The position numbers were made by a program, and so were the translations under genes. The notes beneath the pieces are model-generated. The model saw only the letters and a program-made list of their open reading frames with translations. It ran no database searches and was not told where the DNA came from. From assembly GCA_947579665.1 (NCBI GenBank), contig OX388343.1, positions 89,384,254 through 89,448,253 on the forward strand: a stretch of 64,000 nucleotides of DNA, read 5' to 3'. The stretch comes from Sympetrum striolatum (lineage: Eukaryota > Arthropoda > Insecta > Odonata > Libellulidae). Positions 33,501-44,538 of the stretch are shown piece after piece. The first letter of the stretch is position 1, and each line of letters begins with the position of its first letter.

Positions 33501-35920
33501 AAGAATGCATTGGGTATTTCGACACACATAGAATTAATAACGGTGGTATCAATCATTTTCCTTGGTATATAATATTGCTGAAAATTTAAAAATATAAATG
33601 CTTTAAAAATGTCGATTTCATAATTACCGTTGACGATGTATTTAGTTGTATGATGTTTTAACATATTTAAAAACATAGCATAAAATAAGTAAGTAGTATT
33701 TCACTAAATATTGCAAGTAAATTTTTTTGTCAATGTCAATTCGTAGCTATCATCGACTGCATAATTTCATGTTTTTATTTTATCAGGTATTTTATAGGAA
33801 ATGAGTCCTACATTCCTCAAACTAGCCAACGTATGATGCATCCCTTGATTACAATATAAATAAGTAATGCTTTCAATGGTTATAGACTTATGCATCAGTT
33901 TATGTTTCTTTTCGCCTCACATGGGCTTTATTTGTTTGTTTAATGTTAAACTTAATTCTGTAATACAGTTAGTATAGAATACGAGGTTCACTCAAGAAAG
34001 AAAAATAGTTATATGCTATGCATAAGAAATCGTGTCAGGACACGATCGTTTAGTTCGTGGAAACTATTATGCAAAAGTCTATTCTTTTATATTGCTGTGA
34101 ATTTTTTAAAACTGGTTTGGATCCGATTAAATCAACCGCAAAATATTTCTCGTTAGCTATGCTTCGGCCAAGACGAGGAGTGAAATGAATTCCCGGTTGA
34201 GATACCATGGCCATCCACTCGATGTCGCAAAACAGGAGTTTTTAAGAAAGAGAAATTTTAATTTAATTTGCTTAAAATTTATCTCGACTGTAATTCTATG
34301 TTGAAGGTAATTCGAAAAGCATGATTTAGAATTAAAATTTGAATTTAAAATTTCGATTTCGATTTGGTGAAATCTTTATGATTTCTCCTTTTCTTGAAGT
34401 ATTCAGTTTTGAAGAGCTATTTTGATGCAATTAAGGACCAATGTTTATCTGATTGACTTTTTTTCGGGGATGAAATTTTCTCAGCGTTTTCGATATTACC
34501 AATTATAATTCATCCTCAAACATTATTTTCCATGCTATTAAGCCCCAAAATTTATATTTTCTTGTTTATGCTAATTAGTTAGTATAATTTCATTGAGTTA
34601 AGTCCTAAATTGGTTTTCTTTCGTACCTTTTTTGTGTGTACATTTTTGGTAATGAAAAGGACTTGAATAGACGGGTACCGACCGTTTGCTTCACGTGCAA
34701 TTTTGAGCCTCGTGAAAATGTAGCAACCTTGCAAATTTTTTAACAAGTGTTTCTTCATGCTATTGGAGGTATGGGTATGTTTACGGAAACAAATATGTTC
34801 ACTTTATCTGGAAGAGTGTCGAAGCTTTTCCGGTAAGTCGCTTTTTTGAGATGGTGATTGTATTTTACAGTAATCTAGTGTGTGTGTGTGTGCCTTTGAC
34901 TGGAATATTCATTTCCAAGTTACACACACACATACATTCAGAAATCAGTAACGCAAATTAAAACGTTAAATGAAAACTAACTACTAAAAATTAGAACCAT
35001 TCAGTTGAGAAATATTTAAAAAGTGAGTAGAATTCACAATTATAACTTAAATTTCAGATCCTGGTAATTTAAGCATTCTTTTATTTTATAGAGAGCGAAA
35101 CTTTACGCAGACCTTCTCAGTCTCTCAGTTTTTTTTATCATTTTACCTAAATCATATCTGTAAACGTTTTTAAATGATACCTCTCATGTTAATAACGTAT
35201 TTATTATATTTCAGTTCATATTATGGCTTTATAATACTGCCTTTTTGATAGATTAAATATATTTTCCTCGTTTTTCTTGCATTTAATAATGAAATTTTGA
35301 TAGTTATTGTCGATGCATAAAATCAAATGTAGTTTCCGACAGTTGATGCTCTAAGTCTTAATTCCAATTATTGGGATTGTTATCGACGTTATAAGTCGGT
35401 ATTTATTGTTATGGGTGTTGTTTATATTTATGATTGTTGATTTCTTATGATTGTTGCTATAATTGGATTATTGATGTCTTATGTTTGTTGTAGAATTCGC
35501 TTTTAATGCTGTAATCTCTCTCTTAGTGACTCTCTCATTGGCCGATCCTCCATTTAGAGGTGCATTCGCTAAAATAGATCGACCGTGTGCATCGAAGGAG
35601 ATGACTTTCAATCTGCGGGGACCTTGGGTCGTATAAATGGCGCGATTAAAACACAAAAGCGTCGCAGGATCGCCACTATCTTCTTTGAACAGGAAACGAC
35701 CCTTTTTTTCGGGCCCCCACTGGTAATCGCTCTCGGGATGTTAAGGAGTCTCGACTACGTGCTTTGCATTCAGCCGTGGGGATCGTGCACTTCCTGAAGT
35801 TATTAACGTCTCGATATGACGTTTGGTGGCCAATGCAAGTTCAGTCTCTTTTCAACGTGATTTTTGAGAGCCATTTATTTTTAGTTTCATCGTTTTACGT
35901 CGGTGAAAGAGCCGTGACTA
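30547..35920. other. AT-rich stretch without recognised genes
   Basis: Only short motif-free open frames. Near 34878-34935 a GTGTGTGTGTGTG tract faces an ACACACACACA tract, giving a weak inverted arrangement. No RNA gene, exon or transposon protein could be supported. Confidence 0.45.
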
Positions 35921-36020
35921 ATCGATGTATCGAAAAAAGTTTCAGATCGATGTATCAAAAAAAGTTTCAGATTGATGCATCGAAAAAAGTTTCAGATCGA
36001 TGTATCGAAAAAAGTTTCAG
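35921..36020. repeat. 25-bp minisatellite, four copies
   Basis: Four copies of a 25-bp unit (ATCGATGTATCGAAAAAAGT plus TTCAG) at 35921, 35946, 35971 and 35996, with one or a few changes each. A partial fifth copy starts ATCGAT at 36021. Because 25 is not a multiple of 3 the frame shifts in each copy, so the open frame over it is not evidence for a gene. Confidence 0.9.
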
Positions 36021-36040
36021 ATCGATTTAAGTCGAGCTAT

Positions 36041-36650
36041 CACGGGGTCAAGTGCTGGACCAGAAACTCGTGCTGGTGCGCTCTCGTCCTGCACGACTCG
36101 TGACTCGAAGTTCTCTCAACAGCTACCCCTTTAATTCTCCACTTCTATCGATATTACAATACCCTATTATTCAGAATACCTTCACTTTTATCCTCTCTTG
36201 TCTTCCAATAAAAACTATCGTCCTTTCACATCTCCTCGTTAAATCAATCCTGAATGTGGTTGAAAGAGATTGATCCATGTAATTCATCTGAATAATCCAT
36301 GTTATTGTTTTTGTATTATTGTTTTATCTTGTTGTACCTTACATTATTGTTTAATTTGCCGATCTTATTCGTAACTGTTGCTTATCGTCTACTGTAATGA
36401 GCCTCGTGTTGCATGTTGATTCATAAATAAAAAAATAAAAGAGAATGTTCATACGAGTAAACAGTAGCGAAATGTCGTAATAACGGGTTGGAATCTCGAT
36501 CGCTTGTGAATTTGTAAACGTTTAGATATATTTTGCAGTTCATTCATATCAATTTATATTTTATGCCACTTTTCTTGGTAAATTTCAAGAAACTGCATGT
36601 TCTCACTTGGTCGAGTACTCGACTGAAGTGGTCATGCACTCGACCCCGTG
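36041..36650. mobile_element. Possible DNA transposon with 22-bp terminal inverted repeats
   Basis: CACGGGGTCAAGTGCTGGAC at 36041 is matched inversely by sequence ending GCACTCGACCCCGTG at 36650; about 19 of 22 bases agree. The interior has no recognisable protein. No target duplication is apparent, so the ends or the class may be wrong. Confidence 0.4.
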
Positions 36651-37318
36651 AGAACCCGGCTTTTTGAGTAGGGATTTTGAAATTGACGCAATTTGCAGAA
36701 TGCTGGTTTTTCTGGCCCGCCAATCGTACTATCAAAAATAGATATCGATTTCCGAAACTTGTTTCCCGAAATAAAGCGGATATTTCATGCAATTACCGTT
36801 TTAAATCATTCTAGAATCGGCCAAAACTATTGTTCTTATGCGCTTGTATTTTAGATATTAGTTAATGCTTATCGTATTATACAATATGCGTAAAAATAGT
36901 GATGGGGAAATACAAGTGCCAATGCTCACCAATTTCACTACCTATGGAAAATCTAAAACGAAACAGGTTTTGTGAAATATGAGTTTTTCAGGTTCGCGTG
37001 CTTGGTAACATTTTTGGCGGCTATCTGACGACTAAGGATGGACAACTCTGATCTATAAATCGCTGCAGAAAGTGTTACCATGGAATAAAAGATCTTGAAT
37101 CCATTGGAAATGAAAATAAAACCCCCAGACAGTTAAAGATTTGTCATGGCGTATTTAGGTTTCGTCTTCCATGTGCTTCTTTTCTTGGTCAAGGATTCAG
37201 TTATTTTGCATTTACTAGTTCTGCAATGCCTTTATTCAATGAAATTGATATAGAATTGATTGAGGAAGTCGTCACTTGGTGAAACTCCGTTAATGTAATA
37301 ACAGTGGAAAATGAGTAA

Positions 37319-37442
37319 GATGAAATTTCCCAAAATTTGTTTATTAAAACAAGTTTTGGCCTACGAACACAATTGGTGCCTGACGATGACTATGAGTAGC
37401 TGAAACCGGTCGCAATAAACAAATTTAGTGAAATTTCATCAT
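37319..37442 (+). repeat. Short inverted-repeat element with a hammerhead-ribozyme-like core
   Basis: The ends GATGAAATTTC/GAAATTTCATC and inner AATTTGTTTATT/AATAAACAAATT are inverted. Between them CTGACGA (37380-37386) and GAAAC (37402-37406) lie 15 nt apart, followed by CGGTC. CUGANGA ... GAAA is the conserved hammerhead core, and similar dispersed motifs occur with Penelope-like elements. Stem II is weak here (CTA/TAG plus one G-C across a bulge), so this copy may be degenerate. Confidence 0.4.
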
Positions 37443-38760
37443 AGTTGGTTTCTACCGTTATTACAAAAATTACTTATTTAACAAGACATATGACCGCAGG
37501 AATAAATCTGAACGATTCAGTTTAATTAATTTTATTTGGGCTTAGCTACTGTTGCCTCTTGTCGGTGAAGTCCTCCTAACAAGCTTGTAAGCTTGAACTT
37601 GTGTGAGGCGGTGCTTCACCGAGGCAACAACGAACACATACAACCATTCCCTGATGCAAATTGAATTTGAAAGACCAAGACGTGCTAATATAAAACTCCC
37701 ATTTCCTCCATTGCATTACTATGTGTTGCTATGGAAACCTATTTCGCTTAATTGTCACATCAAACCAAAATTAAAAAAATGTATAATTCCAGAATTCGAA
37801 ACCGAAGATTTTCTTTGAGCTGAATCACTGGATGGTTACTAAAAAATGTGCATTTCAGCTGTTCGAAGTTTCGTCTCTATGGTAACCTAACGGATCTTGC
37901 ATCAGTTTTGTAATAATAGTCGATGACATTTGCAATTTTCGTTTTATCTGGAAAACACGCGTAGAAACACACTCAGCGGCTCGAGACGCGATGAGGCATT
38001 CTGCGATAAGCGGATGGAAATGGCAGTAAACGGAAGTGACGGCATCCAGAAGTGCGTCTCAAGCGAGGGACGAATTGTCGGAAGTGGCAAAACGAATCTC
38101 AAATGCGGTTCTTGTTTTTCCATGATCTGCATCTTCGGACCAATCAAATCCGCGTGACTCCCTCCGTGGTGAATCCGTACGAGCTGTTTTCTTTCTATGA
38201 GGTCATTTGTTATCGATCCTTGTTCTTTATACGGAAGTACGTACTCTCATAGAAATCATTCTAATATATATTGAGTATTTTTCTTTTGCTAGGTGATGTA
38301 GAAAATTGCATCGCTCGTTAATTAATTAAAGCTCGCAGGAAGTTAACAAAAATTTCTTATTTTGGTCTTGTAATATCGTGTTGGATTCTAAATAATTAGA
38401 ACTTGGAGAAAAAAGACTCGGAAAGAAAAGAAAACAAAAAAAATTGAAAGATTATTGGTAATAAACAAAAGGTTCCCATGCCAACTAAGGCGATTGTTGA
38501 ACTCGATTCTCGCTCTTTCACTGTGCCTGGCAACCCATGCAATATTTAAACATTGTTATCTCATTAACTATTAATATTCTACTCCTTAAATGGGTAATTT
38601 TTGTATCAAGAGAGTTCAGGGGAATCTAACTGCCAATTCTCAAGGAAAAATGGTCGCCAATGAACATGGTCCTCGCTTTGTAAGACTAAAATTGTAATCC
38701 ACAGGGTCATTAGGCTGCATATTATTATTCCATTATTAGAATTTCTCTGAAGAAAACAAG
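37443..38760. other. Non-coding stretch with a GC-richer patch
   Basis: A GC-richer segment at about 37960-38165 contains a CCAAT-type string (GGACCAATCAAATCC) and overlapping short open frames on both strands. I cannot assign it to a promoter or exon. The rest is AT-rich and featureless. Confidence 0.3.
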
Positions 38761-38763
38761 TGT

Positions 38764-38850
38764 TAACTACCTCACTCCTCATCTTCCTTTCTAAGCCTCA
38801 TTCAAACATTTGGAGGAAGGAAAGAGGTTCAAACCCGCCTCCGAGCTGAA
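38764..38850. repeat. Dispersed SINE-like repeat (family 3), copy 1
   Basis: Carries GAGGTTCAAACCCGCCTCC after an ACCTCACTCC segment. Related strings occur at 48911-48948 and 61560-61650. GGTTCAAACC fits a Pol III B-box, so a SINE origin is possible. Confidence 0.4.
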
Positions 38851-40060
38851 CATTTTTCTCTGTAATTCACAACAATTGTGCGCTGCTTCCGTTTCACTTC
38901 TCCGGGTAAGTTCTATTGTTGTTCCATTATAATTGTTACTTGAATTGTGGTTTTAACTCACGCCATGCTTTTATAGTTACTATAGCAGTATTATTGTATC
39001 ACTCGCTTTTTTATGGTGCTTTTACGCCGGCTCACTCAATGACAATAATTGTTGCTATCATTACTATATTCTTGAATTTTTAGCTCAAACATTATGGTTT
39101 TTGCTTATCGACATCTTATGTTTCCTAGAATAGTTGTGTTAGATACGGCTTTCTGTGATGAATCATTCAAATAACCTTATCTTATTCTTACTTCAACTAC
39201 TTTTTAGAGAGATTTAATACGTACATGTTGCATTGTTGATATTTGAGGTAAGGTGCATTTTCAAATTTAACCTAATTCCCTTTTGAGATCCTGTAGAACA
39301 TTCTTCTTTGTTTAATATATTTGCATACATTTTTGTTCTCGATGTATCTGATTATCCCAACTTTGTCTTACATTTTCTTACAGTTCCTTTCACTCCTTTA
39401 CTTTCTCATTCCTTTAGTATTTCATTTATCACAATCAAGCAGCTCTTCCTTGGTTATTATCTGCTTCACATCGATGCAATTGATAATTAATATAGTAGAT
39501 TGATTTCTATTGTAATTTTTCTACTTCTTTATTTATTCCTTTACCGATTTTATTGATCCAAAATAATTCTCTCTTTGACTATGTGTTTCGCTTGAATTGC
39601 CCATTGTCGTTCAAATAGTTTCCGTCTAATCTAATCAATAAATGGATTTCCCATTGCTATTAATTTTCTCATCACATGGAATATCCATTAAATGTTTGAC
39701 TTGCACATTTCGTGTTATATTTGATATGGAATGAGTTTATATAGTGATTCCGAAACACTTGACCAAATTATATTTTCCTTTCTTTTATTTTCCGTGTACG
39801 AAAAATTGGTGCGTTCAAAGGTTTTAGAGCGTCTCCAATCTTATCGTTATGGAGGTGATCACCAGAGTGTAGCAATTAAAATTATGTTTACCGTGTTTCT
39901 TTGATTGCTATATGTTGACCTGAATTGTAAGTACGTTGTTGAGTATCTAATGGACAAACAAGAAACCCCCGCGAACTGGAGCTGCATTCTTGGCCTAAGC
40001 ATAGTTGATTTTGATTTTAATTGATCATGTTCTCTAAAAAGGAGCAGCAAACAACTATCG
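38851..40060. other. AT-rich non-coding stretch
   Basis: No recognised features. Overlapping open frames near 39310-39500 are rich in Phe, Leu and Ile, as expected from AT-rich DNA. Confidence 0.4.
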
Positions 40061-40067
40061 AATAACA

Positions 40068-40168
40068 AATATTACACAACTTGCCTCCTCCATATAAGTT
40101 ACTGTTCTTGCTGAATAAAAAATATTACACAACTTGCCTCCTCCATCTAAGTCACTGTTCTTGCTGAG
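40068..40168. repeat. 53-bp tandem duplication
   Basis: AATATTACACAACTTGCCTC and what follows is repeated with a 53-bp period (40068 and 40121). The copies differ at two bases (ATATAAGTTAC against ATCTAAGTCAC). Confidence 0.85.
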
Positions 40169-40169
40169 A

Positions 40170-41690
40170 TCGGCGGGCGGGACACAAACTATATAGGTCC
40201 TTTATCTCTTATACTTATTCTTCTGCAACTATCACTAAGTATTATTTAACTTACGTTGAATGTTTTATTATAAAATTAAATTCAGCATTTATTGTTTTAA
40301 ATGTAGTTCGTGCAGCAGTTGGTCCTTGATTGCTAGAAACCAAACAAATTTCAAACGTTTCATTGTCGTTACTCGGTTCGTATCTCCATATCTTGATGGT
40401 ATATGTTTCATTATTCTTTTGGTACAGAGAACATGGGATAATTTTCGTCAACTTTTGGGTTAGTCTTGTTCATGGCTGTGTTAAGATAAAAGCTGGTCAA
40501 ATATAAATATTACGTTTGAGCAAGTATGGAATTATAGCAAACAATAATTCTCAAGAAAATATTAGAAAAGGAATAATTTGAGGCAGGTATTAAAGATTAT
40601 ATAGTTCCCCCTGCAACCTACCGAAATGTGGCTTTAGGGCACTGATTTGAACATAGATATCGACACACAGGTGATAAAATAATTAGGTTAGGAAAGTTTA
40701 GAAAAGAGAGCGATTGGTTTGCTTCTATTTTAGCTGTACCCGGGAGTTGAGTCGATTATACGAGATTTGTCAACACAAGTTAAAAAAGTGGAAATCTATG
40801 TCACGAGATATCAACGGAATAGATTTAAATTAATAAAATGAACCGATATAAGTTACTTATTATTTTTAAATCGCGCTGCTATGGAATGGAATAATTTGCT
40901 TGCAGCAGTTTCTGAGGCTTTTCTTGCAATCACAAGGAGTTTATAAAGAGAATTCGTTCATGCACGGAAGAGTGACCAAGTGCAGGTTGATGCTCTTAGG
41001 ATGATGGGCCATCACTGATGGTCCCTCACTAATGAACATGACAAGTACTATTCTTAGGGTATTGTGATCTAATTATGATACAGGATAAGATGGCCTTTTC
41101 ATCTCCCTTCTTGAAACTAAGTCAAAGTATTTTAGCTAGTCTTTTTTAATCGTGAAGAAATCATCTTGCAAAGGATTTCGTGGTTTTTCTTGTTGGGATT
41201 AATTGGTGAATCGTTGAGTGATATAGATATATATAACTCCAAAAATATATCAGAAAATTGTTCCTTACGCCTCCTATTAAGAGACCGCCGCATCTGAAGC
41301 AGCGTGTGTTGCTAGGGTTACAATACTCTCTTATGGCAACCAACCGGTACTCATCAAATTTTAAAGCGATTGGACTTTCCTTAAAGTCTTTCCCTAGTCA
41401 GTTACATACAATTACAATAATTCTTTCAAAACTTCATAATTTTGTGCAGCGTCAAAACTTTGAGTTTAAAACGTTTAAGTTGAAATCTCCGTATCTTTCA
41501 CTTTATCCCTTCTCAGAGTTATTCCTTCAAACCAGAATAACTGAAGAATCGTCCGGAACCATACGTTAAAAGCGGTACATTCCCAATCAAAGTGGAACTT
41601 TTAGTAAGCCTTCGTAGGGCCGATTCTCAATATCTCATTTATTTCGGCTAGGAGAATGTAAAATAGATTTCAGCGGCCCGTCAATTAATA
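40170..41690. other. AT-rich non-coding stretch
   Basis: No recognised genes or repeats. Confidence 0.4.
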
Positions 41691-41699
41691 ATAATAATG

Positions 41700-41870
41700 T
41701 CTTCTCCAATAGGAACAGGAAGATCCCAATTCAATTATTATTACTACTTCTTAAAAACACACGCAACCGTTCCCTGGCCGAGAAAACGACTAGCCGGGAT
41801 ACAAACCCGGGAAACTTGGTGTTGGAGTGCTAGAACCGCCACCGCAGACGGTCATTTTAATCAATTAAAA
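41700..41870 (-). mobile_element. tRNA-derived SINE (family 1), minus strand, with ATT-rich tail
   Basis: On the minus strand a GGCGGTTCTAGC A-box-like string precedes a decayed B-box (GGTTTGTATCC in a CCCGGG-type stem). The shared body CGGCTAGTCG and GAACGGTTGCGTGTG follows, and the copy ends in ATTATTATT-type repeats. It resembles the copies at 3253 and 47160. Confidence 0.55.
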
Positions 41871-41930
41871 AGTCGTTATTAATGTGAAAAATGTGCGATA
41901 TTCCAGCTTATTAGGAGCTGAAGCTCATTC

Positions 41931-42233
41931 TTAAAGGAAACTTTCTCCTCTGGGCCCTCCCTCGACTGGTTCCCCATACAACTGCGCGAGAGCCTCTCTC
42001 TCTCTTCTTGGGTTTTCAGTGGCGAAGACTTGTTCGGAGGAATCTTCCGGAGGTCGGCACCATAAATATGACTCATGTTTATTTTCCTTGATGAACTCCG
42101 CCATACAAAGCTGTTCCTTCAGTCGCGGATAGTTCCTCAGTTCTCCGTGGGCGACGCTATTTTCTGGTAGCTGCGAAGTTGTGACTAGAGAAATAAAAAG
42201 AGCAGTGATTTGTATGTGACACGCATTCCACAC
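41931..42233 (-). CDS. Uncertain small ORF, possible secreted protein
   Basis: A 100-codon minus-strand frame starts with a hydrophobic stretch that resembles a signal peptide (ITALFISLVTTSQ after MWNACHIQ). A polar segment follows with two cysteines (QLCMAEF and YLWCRPPED) and an RREREAL basic site near the end. The region is GC-richer than its flanks. I do not recognise a family, and a second frame overlaps it. It may be a small secreted peptide precursor, one exon of a longer gene, or chance. Confidence 0.25.
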   Translation of the reverse strand: MWNACHIQITALFISLVTTSQLPENSVAHGELRNYPRLKEQLCMAEFIKENKHESYLWCRPPEDSSEQVFATENPRREREALAQLYGEPVEGGPRGESFL

Positions 42234-42239
42234 TCAATC

Positions 42240-43390
42240 AATTAAACTGATGGCGATGCAGATTCCCTGCGCTTGCATCATGAGTGCAGAGATGCTGAAT
42301 GCATGATTTATCATTTTCTTACTCCATTTTTATATAAACCTAGTTCGATTATTCGTCGATTCTCGAAGGGGAAATAAAAAATGATAAATAACTTAGAAAT
42401 TGCTGCTTGTCAATCAAGAATTCGACTGATAAGCAGTGTGACATTTAATGTGTGGAAGTGATTATAAGGAATTATTTACTCAACTAAAAGCACAATCAGC
42501 CGGTTTATTATTTTGAAATCATGTTTAGGTTTCATTTCCGACTCTGAATGAGGATTATAAAAACGAAGAGTATTCTAAATGATTGTGATAATGGCAAAGA
42601 AAGACATTGCAATTCGCCGAATAAAGACCTGGATAAAGATACAGATGTAAATCAACAAGGTAGCTCTGTACATGAGGGTGAATCGAAAAAAAAACGTTTT
42701 TTCATTAAATCAACGACTAATGCTTAAATTTTGTGGTTGGTGGTCCTAATAACATATAAAAAATTTCAACTCGATCGGATCATGTCCTGAGGCTGCGATT
42801 TTTAATCAAAATTTTAAAATTTTATGGAAAATTTCAAGTATTTGCCATTTTTCCTGACGGTTTCTCAATGTCTCCGAAGTTATTTAATGGCAAAGAAATT
42901 CATATATTGCTTTTACGTTGCTTAAAATGATCTAGTGCGTTTTAATCAGGGAAATTTGTTTCTTAGTTCGCCAAAATTCGTCAAAAAACGCAAAATATAC
43001 AGAAATGTTCCAAATGTCTAGTAGGCAGCAGGGTGGGTCGTTTCATCATTTTTTTCAGGTAAAAACGTTTTTTCGATCCACTTTACTCTACGAGATGCTA
43101 AAAAATTATCTTTGCAAATCTCATTTAATTTTTACCAAAATTTCCCGAATTATTTCAAAAATTATCTCTTTTCTGTTCCAATTATGCCTTTTTTTTCTCT
43201 ACATTTTGTTTGTGAAAAAAAATATTTAAATGTCCGTTGTGAAAGTCGGGTCGATTAATAAACACTCCTACATGACCCTACGTTCGTCACAGCGATTTGT
43301 TTATAATTACGGTAAAAATCTAAATTCTCAGAAAATTTATTCTTCTGCATGTAATCTATCATCAATTCTCACAATTAATTTTAAGTTTTC
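42240..43390. other. AT-rich stretch, possible unclassified repeat
   Basis: Between about 42676 and 43260 AGGGTGAATCGAAAAAA-like and ACGTTTTTTCGATCCACTTT-like strings occur in inverse orientation, as in some non-autonomous elements. I could not define ends. No coding sequence. Confidence 0.3.
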
Positions 43391-43394
43391 CTAG

Positions 43395-43930
43395 ATGTCC
43401 AATAGCAAAGTTGACGATAAGGGTGGGTAAGAAAAAACTAGAGCAGGTAGATAAATGGTCTTACTTGGGAAGTACTCTTTCTTGGGATGGAAGATGTGAA
43501 GATGAAGTTCGTAAAAGAATAGGAGGGAAGCCTTTATGAAGCGAAGGGAATCGATAGTAGAATCCTTTGTGTGGAGTGCTTGGCTTTATGGATGTGAAAC
43601 GTGGACGTTAAGAAGGAGGAAGTCAAAGGTTTGAAGGCTTTCAAGGTACGGGTTTGGTGGTGGTAAGTAAAATAAAGAGTGGAAAATATAAGTTGGGTCC
43701 ATAGGAAAATGAACTCGGAGGTCTTGGAAATGGCTGGGAGAGCTTTATTTGATATGATTAAGCATTGACAGAGTAAATGGGTGGGTCAAATATTGAGAGG
43801 GTAGGGGCTGCTGAAAAAAGTAATAATGGGTAGAATTCCAAGGAAAAACAAAGGGGAAGAAAAAAGACAAAATAAGTTAGATGACTTAAAATGTGGGGTA
43901 AATTACCAGTAAGTGAAGTAAATGGCGTTT
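43395..43930 (+). pseudogene. LINE remnant, C-terminal half of reverse transcriptase ORF
   Basis: Several + frames give, in order, QVDKWSYLGSTLSWDGRCED (from 43445), VWSAWLYGCETWTLRR (near 43570-43620) and KWVGQILRG*GLLKKVI (near 43775-43830), ending NKLDDLK. This is the standard order of the RT thumb and downstream region in a widespread group of non-LTR retrotransposons. At least three stops or frameshifts are present. It is related to the shorter remnant at 11040-11360. Confidence 0.8.
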
Positions 43931-43974
43931 AATAGGCATTTTTTTATAATATTTTTTATATATAGGGGGCATCC

Positions 43975-44538
43975 ATTAATTACGTGAGGTGATTTTTGCG
44001 ATATTTTGAACCCTCCCTCCCCCCTAGTGAGATAACGTGAAATTTGGCTCCACCCCCTCCCTCCTCCTCTAATTTCTCGTGAGATTGTTCGAAATGCGTG
44101 TTTTCAGGGTAAATATATTAAGCTATGCTTCATTGTATTGAATTTCTTAAAAAATAAGCAATTTATTTAATTATTTTTATTTAGGACTAGTTGAGACTAG
44201 TATTTAAGACTACTGAGATCGTTGGCTAAAATCACAATGAAAAAATCGGACAATAAAATACTTAAATGAGAACTTCTAAAATTGGTGATATTCATTCTAA
44301 TTCAGTCCATGGGGACTCATGAGCGGTCTCAAGAGTGACTACTGGAACCAGCATGTCCATGTGATTACACGTTTCACTCAATTTTACCGAGTTATCTCAT
44401 GACTCCACACTGTTTCTTGCGGATAAAAAATTACCTAATCTTTGCGAGAACCCCCCCTCTCCCCCACGTGAGAGTGAGTGAGATTCGGCTTAACCCGCCC
44501 GCCCCCCTAAACGCCTCACGTAATTAATGGACGCCCCC
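43975..44538. mobile_element. 564-bp MITE with GGGGGC... terminal inverted repeats
   Basis: The left end GGGGGCATCCATTAATTACG and the right end (inverse GGGGGCGTCCATTAATTACG) match at 19 of 20 bases and continue GTGAGG. C-rich segments (CCCTCCCTCCCCCC) lie inside both ends. There is no coding capacity. The element begins about 45 bp after the LINE remnant. The target duplication is not clear. Confidence 0.8.

Noticed and set aside
35764..36030. 88-codon ORF with repeated KSFRS peptide
   Set aside because: It is produced by a 25-bp minisatellite whose unit length shifts the frame each time.
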